Positions 1-8,150 are shown, counted from the stretch's first letter. The stretch: DNA of 64,000 nt from HGM04593 sp045647885 (GCA_045647885.1 JAZRMX010000022.1:62001-126000), one strand, 5' to 3'. Notes: generated by a model from the letters alone, not told the origin. Numbers and translations: made by a program.

Positions 1-564
1 GCCTGTGCATTCGTTAAGCGTGCCTTGCCACCAATTTGTGAAGTCGTAGATGGGGTAGAGCAGTCCTTTGCTTTTAAATCCCTGTGCCGTGAAATTTATG
101 ATGGAAATCTGCTGTCCTTTGTGTGAGGGAAAGGTGTTCTCCCCTTTGCAGGGGATAAAAACGCCGTAGTTGGTGTAGATGCGTACATCGGCCCCTTTGC
201 GTGCGTACTCAATGAGCAGGCTGATGTTTCCAAGTGTGTGGTCTTCGCGTTTGCCTGTTGCGCCGAGTATTGCTATGCGCTTGTAGCCTTTTTCCATAAG
301 GTAGCCAACTGCTTTTGTCTGGTCGTTGGTCTCTTGCTCGGTTATATGGTGTATAAGATGGGCATATTTGGCGCGGTTCTCTTCGCTCAAAGAGTCTCCG
401 TCGCCTATTATGAGATTGGGAGTTCTTCCGTGCGCTATGTATGAGTCGGCGCCACCGTCACAGCATACGACAAAGGGTGCTTCGTGCAATATCTGCAGGG
501 GCACTTCGGCTTGCGGAAAATCTCCGTTTGCCACTATTACAGCGTCAAATTCAAAGTTTTTCAT
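1..564 (-). CDS. thiN: Thiamine pyrophosphokinase, C-terminus cut by window edge
   Basis: It transfers pyrophosphate from ATP to thiamine to make thiamine diphosphate in the cytoplasm. The first 188 residues are visible and the reading frame stays open to the window edge, so roughly the last 15-20 residues of a protein usually near 205 are missing. The N-terminal half carries the family's nucleotide-handling pattern: VVCCDGGADSY near residues 33-43, then PNLIIGDGDSL near 49-59. The start codon lies one base after the pnuT stop codon, so the two are probably translationally coupled. It is the third gene of the riboswitch-controlled operon receptor - pnuT - thiN, the arrangement known in Bacteroides as omr1-pnuT-tnr3. 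Product identity is secure from motifs and context; only the end is unseen. Confidence 0.9.
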   Translation of the reverse strand, partial: MKNFEFDAVIVANGDFPQAEVPLQILHEAPFVVCCDGGADSYIAHGRTPNLIIGDGDSLSEENRAKYAHLIHHITEQETNDQTKAVGYLMEKGYKRIAILGATGKREDHTLGNISLLIEYARKGADVRIYTNYGVFIPCKGENTFPSHKGQQISIINFTAQGFKSKGLLYPIYDFTNWWQGTLNECTG

Positions 565-565
565 A

Positions 566-1153
566 TTATCGGCACTTTTGAGGCATCATCTTTTTCCAAT
601 TATAATAGCCAAAGATAGCAATTATTGCATAAATGGCATAAAGCACAGCTGTAAAATAGAGTTCCTTGTATAGGTATAGCCCTGCGCTTGTAATATCGAC
701 AACTATCCACACCCACCATTGCTCTATGTGCTTGCGTGCGAGCATCCACATTCCCACGATGCTCAGTGCTGTGGTGAATGAGTCCCACGCAGGCACGGTG
801 CTGTCGGTGAATCTTGTGAGAATTAAATATATTGCGGTTTGTGATGCGGCGTATGTAATGAGGAGCTTACCCCACACCCTTTTGGGGGTGTGGGTAATTG
901 TAAGTTCCTCTTTTTTCTCTCTGCCTCCGAATATTTGGAAACCATAACGCCACGCAAGCCACCCGTACAGGGCAATGGCAAGGTAGTATATGTTTATTCC
1001 AAAGTCGGCATACAGCCCTGCGTTGTAATAGATATACAGGTATATTGCCGGCATAATAATGCTTGCTATCCATAGATAGATGCTTGCGCGGTACTCTAAC
1101 CACAGGTATATAAGCCCGACCAATGTGCCTATAATCTCTATTGTCTGCTCCAT
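566..1153 (-). CDS. pnuT: PnuC-family vitamin transporter, probably PnuT (thiamine)
   Basis: A 195-residue inner-membrane protein with about six or seven hydrophobic segments and the PnuC-family aromatic stretches (for example YLWLEYRASIYLW near the N-terminus and QWWVWIVVDITSAGLYLYK near residues 145-163). PnuC relatives carry vitamins or their nucleosides by facilitated diffusion, and trapping by a cytoplasmic kinase drives net uptake. Here the adjacent kinase is thiamine pyrophosphokinase and the operon sits behind a TPP riboswitch. Thiamine is therefore the inferred substrate, rather than the nicotinamide riboside that sequence similarity alone would suggest. It lies 5 bases downstream of the outer-membrane receptor gene and one base upstream of thiN. 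Confidence 0.9.
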   Translation of the reverse strand: MEQTIEIIGTLVGLIYLWLEYRASIYLWIASIIMPAIYLYIYYNAGLYADFGINIYYLAIALYGWLAWRYGFQIFGGREKKEELTITHTPKRVWGKLLITYAASQTAIYLILTRFTDSTVPAWDSFTTALSIVGMWMLARKHIEQWWVWIVVDITSAGLYLYKELYFTAVLYAIYAIIAIFGYYNWKKMMPQKCR

Positions 1154-1158
1154 AGTTT

Positions 1159-3396
1159 TTATAAAGTTATTGTAATGTGTCCCAGAGCGTTGATACCGGC
1201 CTGTGCGGCGTATCCCGCATAGTTGTAGCGCACCTTGTTGTTGCCATCCTTGTAGAATCCGCAGCCGGCGTAGCCGTTGTTCTCGTATTCGTGGTCGAAG
1301 AGGTTGTATATGGTTACTCCTATGGTTACTCCTCTTGTGTGCGGCACGTCGAAGCTGTAAGCAAGGCGCAGGTTGCTCACAAAATAGCTGTCCAGTATAT
1401 GGTCGCTCTGTTTTGCATTGCTCATATACTGCTTGCTCACGAATTGTGTGTGTAGCGAAGCATCGAATCCCTTGTGGTTGTAGCTTAAAATGCTGTTTGC
1501 AATAATGTCGGGCGAAAAGGCTATGGGGGTGTCGCCGTGCTCAATAGTCCAGGTTTCGCCACCCACCCATTCGTCTTCGTAAAGGGTTTCGGTGAAGTCT
1601 TTTACGCGGTTACGGCTGAAGGTGGCATTTCCCTCCCACGAAAAGCCGTATGGTAGTTTTACGCCTGCCATAATTTCTATGCCGGCGCGGTAGCTGTCTG
1701 GTACGTTGGCGGCAAGTGGTTCGCCAATTTCGTTAAGTTCTCCGGTGAGTACAAGCTGGTCTTTATAATCCATATAGTAGAGGTTTACGCCGGCGTGGAA
1801 AACGTCGTTGCTGTATGTGTAACCCAGCTCGTAGTCGAGCAGACGTTCGGCTTTAGGGCGTTCGTGCAGCTTGCCGTCGGTGTAGTTGTTGCGTGTAGGC
1901 TCTTTGTGTGCCATACTCACTGAACCAAACAGGCGACTGTTGCGGCTTGTCTGCCACGAAAGACCGGCTTTGGGGTTTACAAAATTGAAATGTTCTTTTA
2001 TTGCGAGCTCTTGCAGGGCGTCGGTGGCATCGTTCCACTTGTCGTTGTGCCCCTTAATGTCGTACGATATGTGGCGGTACTGCACATCGGCATACGCGTT
2101 GAGGCTTTTTGTGATTTTAAAATCTCCTTTAAGATATATGTTGCCGTCGCTTTTGCGCCCTTGGTTACGGTAGTATTCGTGGTTGGGGGCGAGTGAGCCT
2201 ATGTAGTTCTTTACCCACAGAACCTCTCCGTAATGGTCGCCTACGTAGCGGTTCACTGCACCGCCGAGTGAGGCATTTGCGCGCTCTCCTTTGTAATTGA
2301 GCGAGAAGATGGCGCCACCAAAGTGGTTGTCCATCGCTTTTTTACGCACGAGGTCGCTGCGTTTTATAATCTCTCCGTCGTGGGTGAACGGTTGCAGGGC
2401 GTACTCCACAAGCTTGCGGCTGCTTTTGTATTCTTGGTAGTAACCGTCGCCCTTTGTATAGTGCAGGCCTGTACTGATGCTCCACGTGGGGGAGAAACTG
2501 TGGTCGAAGAGTAATTGGTAATTTTGTTGCTTGTAGTTGTCGGTCTGGTCGTCGTAGTAGTGGTCCTTGCCGAATTCATCGGTAAACATATAACCGCAAC
2601 TGTTATAACGTCGGCCATACTCCTTCATCTCCTCCTTTGAAGCATAGTTCCACGCGTGGTAGGTTTCCTCTTCTCCTGCAAAGGTTATGAATTTTACGCA
2701 GCTGTTCCTGCCGAAATAGCTTCCTTGGAGGTAGTAGGATTTTAGGTCGGTGCTTGCGCGGTCTATGTATCCGTCGCTGCCAATGCTCGAGAGGCGTGCG
2801 TCTATGGCCCAATGCTCGTTAAGGAGTCCGCTACCCAACTTGAGGGTGGCTTTGTGTGTACCGAATGAGCCGCCCGAACCGCTTATCTCGGCATAAGGTT
2901 TGCTGCTGAATTCGCTCACCTGCATATTTATGCTTGCGCCGAAGGCTCCTGCGCCATTGGTCGATGTTCCTGCTCCTCGCTGTATCTGTACATCCTTTAC
3001 CGATGATGCGAGGTCTGGGAGGTTTACCCAGAAAACTGTATGGCTTTCGGCGTCGTTCAGCGGTATGCCGTTGGCTGTAACGTTTATGCGTGTACCGTCG
3101 CTGCCGCGCACCCTTAATGTGGTGTATCCGATACCGGCTCCTGCATCACTGGTGGTTATTGCTCCCGGTGTCATATTGACAAGATAGGGGAAATCCACTC
3201 CGGTATTGTTTTTCTTCAGCTCCTCCTTGCCTATATTGGTGAAGGCTACAGGGGTTGTCTCGGTTGCACGTATTGACAAAACTTCGATATTTTGCAGGTC
3301 TACTGCGCGCAAGTTCTCCTTTTCTGCCGTGCCCTTTTGTGCATACACGGCAGTTGCTGCAAGTAATATGCAGCATAGCAATGTTCTTTTTTTCAT
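1159..3396 (-). CDS. omr1: TonB-dependent outer-membrane receptor, probable thiamine receptor Omr1
   Basis: A 745-residue outer-membrane beta-barrel receptor for TonB-driven uptake. I place the start at the ATG ending at 3396, because it opens a normal signal peptide (MKKRTLLCCILLAATAVYAQ). A longer frame would run back to 3507 and into the riboswitch. The plug domain covers about residues 45-155, with typical motifs (TLRVRGSDGTRINVTANG, then the VKDVQIQRGAGTSTNGAGAFG stretch). The remainder is barrel, ending in the aromatic/hydrophobic C-terminus HITITL. There is no N-terminal carboxypeptidase-like domain, unlike SusC-type receptors. It is the first gene after the TPP riboswitch, followed by pnuT and thiN, which makes thiamine or a phosphorylated form the likely ligand. 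That last step is inference from context. Confidence 0.9.
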   Translation of the reverse strand: MKKRTLLCCILLAATAVYAQKGTAEKENLRAVDLQNIEVLSIRATETTPVAFTNIGKEELKKNNTGVDFPYLVNMTPGAITTSDAGAGIGYTTLRVRGSDGTRINVTANGIPLNDAESHTVFWVNLPDLASSVKDVQIQRGAGTSTNGAGAFGASINMQVSEFSSKPYAEISGSGGSFGTHKATLKLGSGLLNEHWAIDARLSSIGSDGYIDRASTDLKSYYLQGSYFGRNSCVKFITFAGEEETYHAWNYASKEEMKEYGRRYNSCGYMFTDEFGKDHYYDDQTDNYKQQNYQLLFDHSFSPTWSISTGLHYTKGDGYYQEYKSSRKLVEYALQPFTHDGEIIKRSDLVRKKAMDNHFGGAIFSLNYKGERANASLGGAVNRYVGDHYGEVLWVKNYIGSLAPNHEYYRNQGRKSDGNIYLKGDFKITKSLNAYADVQYRHISYDIKGHNDKWNDATDALQELAIKEHFNFVNPKAGLSWQTSRNSRLFGSVSMAHKEPTRNNYTDGKLHERPKAERLLDYELGYTYSNDVFHAGVNLYYMDYKDQLVLTGELNEIGEPLAANVPDSYRAGIEIMAGVKLPYGFSWEGNATFSRNRVKDFTETLYEDEWVGGETWTIEHGDTPIAFSPDIIANSILSYNHKGFDASLHTQFVSKQYMSNAKQSDHILDSYFVSNLRLAYSFDVPHTRGVTIGVTIYNLFDHEYENNGYAGCGFYKDGNNKVRYNYAGYAAQAGINALGHITITL

Positions 3397-3509
3397 CGCA
3401 ATTCCAAATTTTGTAGAGCCGGAGGGGTAAAAAAAATAAATCCTCCAAACTCTGTGGTTAAACAGAAAATGGGGATTTTCCTGTGCTGCCGAATGTGTGC
3501 ACGCCATTC

Positions 3510-3588
3510 GGCTCTCTCCCTACGCCGGCATTACCCGGATCAGGTTCTTGGGTATGATCTCAGCCCGTTATATTAAGGCACCCCGTTA
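3510..3588 (-). promoter_or_regulatory. TPP (THI-box) riboswitch
   Basis: Read on the minus strand, the segment begins CGGGGTGCC, continues to the invariant CTGAGA followed by ACCC, and then has GAACCTGATCCGGGTAATG and CCGGCGTAGGGA. These are the conserved parts of the thiamine pyrophosphate aptamer in the correct order and spacing. It lies in the 5' leader of omr1-pnuT-thiN, about 115 bases before the start codon, and starts just downstream of the promoter's expected start site. Directly after the aptamer there is a perfect 8-bp hairpin (arms GCCGAATG and CATTCGGC, 3488-3512) that may belong to the expression platform. It has no U-run, so control by translation is as likely as by termination. 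Confidence 0.97.
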
Positions 3589-3601
3589 TTGAAATCTGTG
3601 G

Positions 3602-3632
3602 CAAAGGTAGTGCTTTTATGTGTTATTGCAAA
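3602..3632 (-). promoter_or_regulatory. Promoter of the thiamine uptake operon
   Basis: On the minus strand there is TTTG (3632-3629), a 19-base spacer and TACCTTTG (3609-3602). This matches the Bacteroidetes housekeeping promoter (-33 TTTG, -7 TAnnTTTG) exactly. Transcription should begin around 3595, a few bases before the TPP aptamer. Confidence 0.8.
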
Positions 3633-3641
3633 AAATATTGT

Positions 3642-3677
3642 AAAAAAAATGCCCCGCTCCTTTTTTTAGGGGGCAAT
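3642..3677 (-). terminator. Terminator after the YihY-family gene
   Basis: On the minus strand an imperfect GC-rich hairpin (TGCCCC arm, AAAAAA loop, GGGGCA arm with small bulges) is followed by A and a run of eight T. It lies directly after the stop codon of the 3682-5055 gene and upstream of the thiamine operon promoter. Confidence 0.65.
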
Positions 3678-3681
3678 GGGG

Positions 3682-5055
3682 TTATTTAAAAATGTTTTTA
3701 AGCTTGTTAATGAATGTGTCTATCGGCGCTTCATACTCTTCAGTTGTTGCTGTAGTATCTATTTTTGCGTTGAAGAAGTGCTCTAAGGGAATGTCCCAAT
3801 TGTTCTTGTCGTTGCTCTCCTCGTCGTTTATATATTGCCATAGCAGTTGTGCGTTTTTGTGTACGTGGGCATATTGAGCCTCCTCTATAGCCTCCTTGTT
3901 TGTTCCGGCCTTGTCGAAAAGAATTACAAGTTCTCTTATCGTGCGGTGGCGATATTCTGTGGCTATGTGGTAAATTCTCTCTTTCTCTGTGGGCTTGAAA
4001 ATACCGCGGTTTATCATTGAAGTTATAAAAACGTCGGATATGTGAGGCGGTATGTCGTAGGCACTGTTTATTACTCCTGAAATATAATCAATGTCGAAAG
4101 ATTCCTTGCCTATGAGCGAGCATAGTTGTTCGGCTTTGTCGAGTATCATAAGGCAAAGGAATTTCTGATAGTTGTTGCTTATCCCGGCAAATTTTTTCTC
4201 GCGTACAAGCTTGTCGGCTCTTTGCAGAAAATAGTTCCAGCGGCTACCTGCCATACATATTGTCCAGGAGAAATATATGAGCAAGAGAAAAATGATGAGG
4301 CTTGCCAGGTCGCCGTAAATATTGCGGTAATTGTTGAACATCGACAGAATTACGTAGCTGAAGTATTGCATCAGGGCAAATACTGCACTGCAGACCAAGG
4401 CGGCGATTGTGGCATATTTTGCTTCTACCTTTGCGCGAGGAATTAGCTTGTAGGCTGCAAAAAGGCAGACAAAATATGTTGCCACGGAGAAAAGGAATAC
4501 ATTTATCTCGTGTATGATGCTTCCTTTTAGATATGATGACATAGTCCACCAGATAGCAAGCAGAATAATTGCGACAAAAGGTATGAGCAGTACTATCGCG
4601 AAGATGCCTAATAATTTTGCAAAATCGCGTCCCGGCATATTCCAGAGTGCGTTAAAAGTTGCGTCGATGGTGCGGAAAATAGAAAATACCGAATAGAGTA
4701 GTAGTATAAGACCTATACCGGCACCCAACCAGAAGGTTACCTGTGTGTTGTTTAGGTAGCTGTCGGCAAAGTTTAGAAGGTTGTTCGAAATGATGTCCTG
4801 CCCATGAAAGAATTCTTGCACCTGTTCCTTGAATATTTCGCCGTAGCCCAGGATTTTTGCTACAGCCACCATAAGTGCCATTACCGGAACTATGGCAAAG
4901 AGGGTGTGGTAGGTTAGTGCTGCCGAGGCTTGCTGTAATTTGCCGAAACTGCTGCATAGCTTTACTATTGCCCAAAGATTATGATTCTTGTCTATGTTCT
5001 TGTCGTTGTCGAGAGCGACAATTTTTTTCCATAGCTCTTTTATTTTATTTATCAT
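3682..5055 (-). CDS. YihY/BrkB-family inner-membrane protein
   Basis: A 457-residue protein. The N-terminal ~290 residues carry the YihY/BrkB (virulence factor BrkB, old name 'ribonuclease BN') membrane core of about six helices. Family signatures are visible: SAALTYHTLFAIVPVMAL near residues 42-60 and LIIFLLLIYFSWTICMAGSRW near 255-275. The C-terminal ~165 residues are soluble and look like a winged-helix-type tail (EQLCSLIGKESFDIDYISG...), which is common in Bacteroidetes members. The family is uncharacterised biochemically, and the old RNase BN assignment is known to be wrong. A transport or envelope role is often suggested. It is a single-gene unit divergent from groES, with a minus-strand -7 box TACTTTTG at 5091-5084. 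Confidence 0.85.
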   Translation of the reverse strand: MINKIKELWKKIVALDNDKNIDKNHNLWAIVKLCSSFGKLQQASAALTYHTLFAIVPVMALMVAVAKILGYGEIFKEQVQEFFHGQDIISNNLLNFADSYLNNTQVTFWLGAGIGLILLLYSVFSIFRTIDATFNALWNMPGRDFAKLLGIFAIVLLIPFVAIILLAIWWTMSSYLKGSIIHEINVFLFSVATYFVCLFAAYKLIPRAKVEAKYATIAALVCSAVFALMQYFSYVILSMFNNYRNIYGDLASLIIFLLLIYFSWTICMAGSRWNYFLQRADKLVREKKFAGISNNYQKFLCLMILDKAEQLCSLIGKESFDIDYISGVINSAYDIPPHISDVFITSMINRGIFKPTEKERIYHIATEYRHRTIRELVILFDKAGTNKEAIEEAQYAHVHKNAQLLWQYINDEESNDKNNWDIPLEHFFNAKIDTTATTEEYEAPIDTFINKLKNIFK

Positions 5056-5112
5056 AGGAGTATTTATCTGTCTGGTTGTTCCACAAAAGTAGTGTTTTTT
5101 TTGTCAAATATA

Positions 5113-5154
5113 ACAAAATGACCATTTTTAATGGCTGGCAGTCTGTCATTTTGT
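5113..5154. repeat. 10-bp perfect inverted repeat between yihY and groES
   Basis: ACAAAATGAC at 5113-5122 is repeated in inverted orientation as GTCATTTTGT at 5145-5154, with 22 bases between the arms. It lies in the divergent intergenic region. The left arm overlaps the position expected for the -33 box of the yihY-family promoter, and the right arm lies about 35 bases upstream of a plus-strand TATTTTTG box (5188-5195) that could serve groES. It could be an operator or a cruciform. The CIRCE element (TTAGCACTC-N9-GAGTGCTAA) of HrcA is not present. Confidence 0.55.
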
Positions 5155-5187
5155 CGTGTTTTCTCTTTTATTAGGGAAAATCTTTGC

Positions 5188-5263
5188 TATTTTTGCAACC
5201 TAAAAATGCCAAAAACAAATTTGGCACACTTTTGGTTATATAAATAATGTGCCGCAGTGCGGC
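5188..5263 (+). promoter_or_regulatory. Probable groESL promoter box and structured leader
   Basis: TATTTTTG at 5188-5195 matches the Bacteroidetes -7 box. I see no good -33 box at the standard distance, so the promoter may be activated. The leader holds two dyads: TGCCAAA/TTTGGCA (5207-5213 and 5220-5226, 6-base spacer) and GCCGC/GCGGC (5251-5255 and 5259-5263). Either could be a regulator site or an RNA hairpin acting on this heat-shock operon. Confidence 0.45.
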
Positions 5264-5298
5264 GTGAATTTTAAATAATTTGAATAAAAAATATAATT

Positions 5299-5571
5299 AT
5301 GAACATTAAACCTTTAGCAGACAGAGTTCTCATACAGCCTATGGCGGCTGAGGAGAAGACTATCGGTGGAATTATCATCCCCGATACAGCAAAAGAGAAA
5401 CCCCTTCAGGGAACAGTTGTTGCAGTGGGCAACGGAACAAAAGATGAGGAGATGGTTATTGCCGTTGGCGACCAGGTTCTCTATGGCAAGTACGCAGGTA
5501 CAGAGCTTGAATTTGAGGGTGAGAAATATTTGATTATGCGTCAGAGCGACGTTTTGGCTATTTTAGGATAA
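5299..5571 (+). CDS. groS: Co-chaperonin GroES
   Basis: A 90-residue protein of normal length for the 10-kDa lid of the GroEL chaperonin. The N-terminus NIKPLADRVLIQPMAAEEKT and the mobile-loop segment TIGGIIIPDTAKEKP (about residues 21-35) contact GroEL; the C-terminus KYLIMRQSDVLAILG is also typical. It is cytoplasmic and caps the folding chamber in an ATP-dependent way. The groEL start follows 15 bases after the stop, so the two form one operon. Upstream are the inverted repeats described separately. Confidence 0.98.
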   Translation: MNIKPLADRVLIQPMAAEEKTIGGIIIPDTAKEKPLQGTVVAVGNGTKDEEMVIAVGDQVLYGKYAGTELEFEGEKYLIMRQSDVLAILG

Positions 5572-5586
5572 TAAAGTTTAAAGAAT

Positions 5587-7224
5587 ATGGCAAAAGAGAT
5601 TCTTTTCAACATGGATGCTCGCGACCAGCTTAAAAAAGGTGTCGATGAGCTTGCTAACGCAGTTAAGGTAACACTCGGTCCTAAAGGTCGTAATGTTATC
5701 ATCGAGAAAAAGTTCGGTGCACCCCACATTACAAAAGACGGTGTTTCGGTAGCAAAGGAGATTGAGTTGTCCGACGCTTATATGAATACCGGTGCACAGC
5801 TTGTGAAGTCGGTTGCTTCAAAGACCAACGACGATGCCGGTGACGGTACAACCACAGCAACATTGCTTGCACAGGCTATCATTACCGAGGGCTTGCGCAA
5901 CGTAACAGCCGGTGCTAACCCTATGGATCTTAAACGTGGTATCGACAAGGCGGTTGATAAGGTTGTTGCTTCTATCAAGGAGCAGAGCGAGACTGTTGGC
6001 GACAACTACGACAAGATTGAGCAGGTTGCTACAATCTCGGCAAATAACGATAGCGAGATTGGTAAACTTATTGCCGATGCTATGCGTAAGGTTACAAAGG
6101 ATGGTGTAATTACCATTGAGGAGGCCAAGAGCCGCGATACCACAATAGGTGTTGTCGAGGGTATGCAGTTCGACCGTGGTTATCTTTCACCTTACTTCAT
6201 CACAGATACAGAGAAGATGGAGTGCCAGATGGACAGTCCTTACATTCTTATCTACGATAAGAAGATTACTAACCTCAAGGATATGCTTCCCATCTTGGAG
6301 GCTGCCGTGCAGACCGGTCGTCCTTTGCTTATTATTGCCGAGGATGTTGAGAGCGAGGCTCTTACAACACTTGTTGTGAACCGTTTGCGCTCACAGTTGA
6401 AGATTTGTGCTGTTAAGGCTCCCGGCTTTGGTGACCGTCGCAAAGACCTTCTCGAGGATATTGCAACCCTTACCGGTGCTATCGTTATCAGCGAGGAGAA
6501 GGGCATCAAGCTTGAGCAGGCTACTCTTGAGATGCTCGGTACTTGCGGTCGCATCACAGTAAGCAAGGATAATACTACTATCGTTGATGGTAATGGTAAC
6601 AAGGATGCTATTGCAGCACGCGTTGCACAGATCAAGCAGCAGATTTCTACCACAAAGAGCGATTACGACAAAGAGAAACTCCAGGAGCGTCTTGCAAAAT
6701 TGGCAGGTGGCGTAGCTGTGCTCTATGTAGGTGCTGCTTCAGAGGTTGAAATGAAAGAGAAGAAAGACCGTGTAGACGACGCTCTTTGCGCTACCCGTGC
6801 AGCCATCGAGGAGGGTATTGTTCCCGGTGGTGGCGTGGCTTATATCCGCTCTATCGATTGCCTTGAGACTCTTGAGGCTGCAAATGCCGACGAGAAAACC
6901 GGTATTGCAATCATCAAACGTGCGATAGAGGAGCCTCTCCGTCAGATTGTGGCTAACGCAGGAAAAGAGGGTGCTGTTGTTGTGCAGAAGGTTCGTGAGG
7001 GTAAAGCCGACTATGGTTATAATGCTCGCGCCGATGTTTACGAGAACCTCTTTGCTGCAGGCGTTGTAGACCCAGCCAAGGTTACTCGCGTGGCTCTTGA
7101 GAATGCAGCATCTATTGCTGGTATGTTCCTCACCACAGAGTGTGTTATTGTTGAGAAGAAAGAGGATAAGCCCGAAATGCCTATGGGCGCACCCGGTATG
7201 GGTGGTATGGGCGGTATGATGTAA
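5587..7224 (+). CDS. groL: Chaperonin GroEL
   Basis: A 545-residue 60-kDa chaperonin, full length. Visible hallmarks are the N-terminal LGPKGRNVII, the ATP-binding DGTTTATLLAQ segment near residues 86-96, VVEGMQFDRGY in the apical domain, and the Gly-Met tail ending GMGGMGGMM. It forms the double-ring complex with GroES and refolds cytoplasmic proteins. Codon use is strongly biased (Glu is mostly GAG, Arg mostly CGT/CGC), consistent with very high expression. A strong terminator follows 20 bases after the stop codon. Confidence 0.99.
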   Translation: MAKEILFNMDARDQLKKGVDELANAVKVTLGPKGRNVIIEKKFGAPHITKDGVSVAKEIELSDAYMNTGAQLVKSVASKTNDDAGDGTTTATLLAQAIITEGLRNVTAGANPMDLKRGIDKAVDKVVASIKEQSETVGDNYDKIEQVATISANNDSEIGKLIADAMRKVTKDGVITIEEAKSRDTTIGVVEGMQFDRGYLSPYFITDTEKMECQMDSPYILIYDKKITNLKDMLPILEAAVQTGRPLLIIAEDVESEALTTLVVNRLRSQLKICAVKAPGFGDRRKDLLEDIATLTGAIVISEEKGIKLEQATLEMLGTCGRITVSKDNTTIVDGNGNKDAIAARVAQIKQQISTTKSDYDKEKLQERLAKLAGGVAVLYVGAASEVEMKEKKDRVDDALCATRAAIEEGIVPGGGVAYIRSIDCLETLEAANADEKTGIAIIKRAIEEPLRQIVANAGKEGAVVVQKVREGKADYGYNARADVYENLFAAGVVDPAKVTRVALENAASIAGMFLTTECVIVEKKEDKPEMPMGAPGMGGMGGMM

Positions 7225-7244
7225 GAAATATCCCCTTCTCATAT

Positions 7245-7288
7245 AAAAAAGACAAGAAGATGCCTGGCGTCTTCTTGTCTTTTTTATA
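7245..7288 (+). terminator. Terminator after groESL
   Basis: A 16-bp perfect stem (arms 7245-7260 and 7270-7285, core GACAAGAAGA with TCTTCTTGTC) encloses a 9-base loop. The A-run on one side and the T-run on the other make it usable in both directions. Confidence 0.9.
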
Positions 7289-7348
7289 TGTTTACACTCT
7301 TTGCTGTTGTCTCTTTAAAGTAAAATTCATAGTTTCGCAAAAAAAAAG

Positions 7349-7861
7349 ATGAAAAGCGATAATAATGCAGAAATATTCCCTGTTGTCGATGAACAGGGAA
7401 ATGTTATAGGTTCGGCTACCCGTGGCAAGTGCCACGACGGCAGTAAACTGTTGCATCCGGTGGTGCACTTGCATCTTTTCGACAAGAAGGGCAGAATTTA
7501 TTTGCAGCAACGCCCTCTGTGGAAGGATATTCAGCCCGGGAAATGGGATACCGCGGTGGGTGGTCACGTGGATTATGGAGAAGAAATTACCGATGCTCTT
7601 GTTCGTGAGATACGCGAGGAATTAGGTATTTCCATAGCGGAGTATCGTTTTCTTATGCGATACGTATTTGAAAGTGATAGGGAAAAAGAACTGGTACACG
7701 TTTATAGTGCGGTGTATGATGGCGAAATTTGCCCGAGTGATGAACTTGATGGTGGGCGTTTCTGGCAACTTGCCGAGGTGCGCGATGCTATTGGAAAAGG
7801 AGTACTTACTCCTAATTTCGAGCAGGAATTCCTGAAAATAGCAGCGATTCTTGGGTGCTGA
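7349..7861 (+). CDS. NUDIX hydrolase
   Basis: A 170-residue cytoplasmic protein with a complete NUDIX box, GGHVDYGEEITDALVREI then REELGI, at about residues 70-93 (GX5EX7REUXEEXGU). These enzymes cleave a nucleoside diphosphate linked to another moiety, using Mg bound by the box glutamates. The layout, with an N-terminal segment FPVVDEQGNVIGSATRGKCH and HLHLFDKKGRIYLQQRP, resembles the YfcD / isopentenyl-diphosphate-isomerase-like NUDIX branch, so the substrate cannot be named. It stands alone between the groEL terminator and the tRNA cluster. TTG, 20 bases and TAGTTTCG (7307-7337) give a possible promoter with a very short leader. Confidence 0.85.
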   Translation: MKSDNNAEIFPVVDEQGNVIGSATRGKCHDGSKLLHPVVHLHLFDKKGRIYLQQRPLWKDIQPGKWDTAVGGHVDYGEEITDALVREIREELGISIAEYRFLMRYVFESDREKELVHVYSAVYDGEICPSDELDGGRFWQLAEVRDAIGKGVLTPNFEQEFLKIAAILGC

Positions 7862-7904
7862 CGCGGCTTTTATCATCTTTTTTGAAAAATATTTGGCGAT
7901 ACGC

Positions 7905-7935
7905 TTGCATATTAAATAAAAGTAGCGTACCTTTG
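7905..7935 (+). promoter_or_regulatory. Promoter of the tRNA-Ser/tRNA-Glu cluster
   Basis: TTG at 7905-7907, a 20-base spacer and TACCTTTG at 7928-7935 match the Bacteroidetes promoter pattern. The first tRNA begins 35 bases downstream, and the unit ends at the hairpin at 8282-8309. Confidence 0.7.
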
Positions 7936-7969
7936 CAACGCAAAATAAGGGCGTAAGCACTTCCAAAAC

Positions 7970-8056
7970 GGAAGTTTGGGTGAGTGGCTGAAACCAGCAG
8001 TTTGCTAAACTGCCGTACGGGTTACCGTACCGGGGGTTCGAATCCCCCAGCTTCCG
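7970..8056 (+). tRNA. tRNA-Ser (anticodon GCU)
   Basis: An 87-nt gene with a long variable arm (GTACGGGTTACCGTAC, a stem typical of class II tRNAs). The anticodon stem GCAGT/ACTGC encloses the loop TTGCTAA, giving anticodon GCT, which reads AGC and AGU serine codons. The acceptor stem GGAAGTT pairs with AGCTTCC, with one G-U pair. The T arm contains GGTTCGAATCC. CCA is not encoded. Confidence 0.95.
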
Positions 8057-8078
8057 CTTGGTAAATTTGCAGAGATAT

Positions 8079-8150
8079 GGCGCTTTCGTCTAGTGGCTAG
8101 GACACATGCCTCTCACGCATGGAACACGGGTTCGATTCCCGTAGGCGCTA
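8079..8150 (+). tRNA. tRNA-Glu (anticodon CUC), copy 1
   Basis: A 72-nt gene. Anticodon stem CATGC/GCATG encloses the loop CTCTCAC, so the anticodon is CTC and reads only GAG. The acceptor arms GGCGCTT and AGGCGCT pair with a G-U at the first and sixth positions. The D arm begins GTCTAGTGGCTAGGAC and the T arm contains GGTTCGATTCC. CCA is not encoded. It is identical to the gene 51 bases downstream. Confidence 0.93.

Noticed and set aside
3397..3507. Longer N-terminus for the TonB-dependent receptor
   Set aside because: It would place the start at the edge of the TPP aptamer and hide the signal peptide. The ATG at 3396 gives a normal signal peptide.
5221..5236. Sigma-54-like promoter TTGGCAC...TTGG before groES
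   Set aside because: The -24 part is good, but the -12 element reads GGT instead of GC at the required spacing. It also forms part of a dyad, so I do not call it a promoter.
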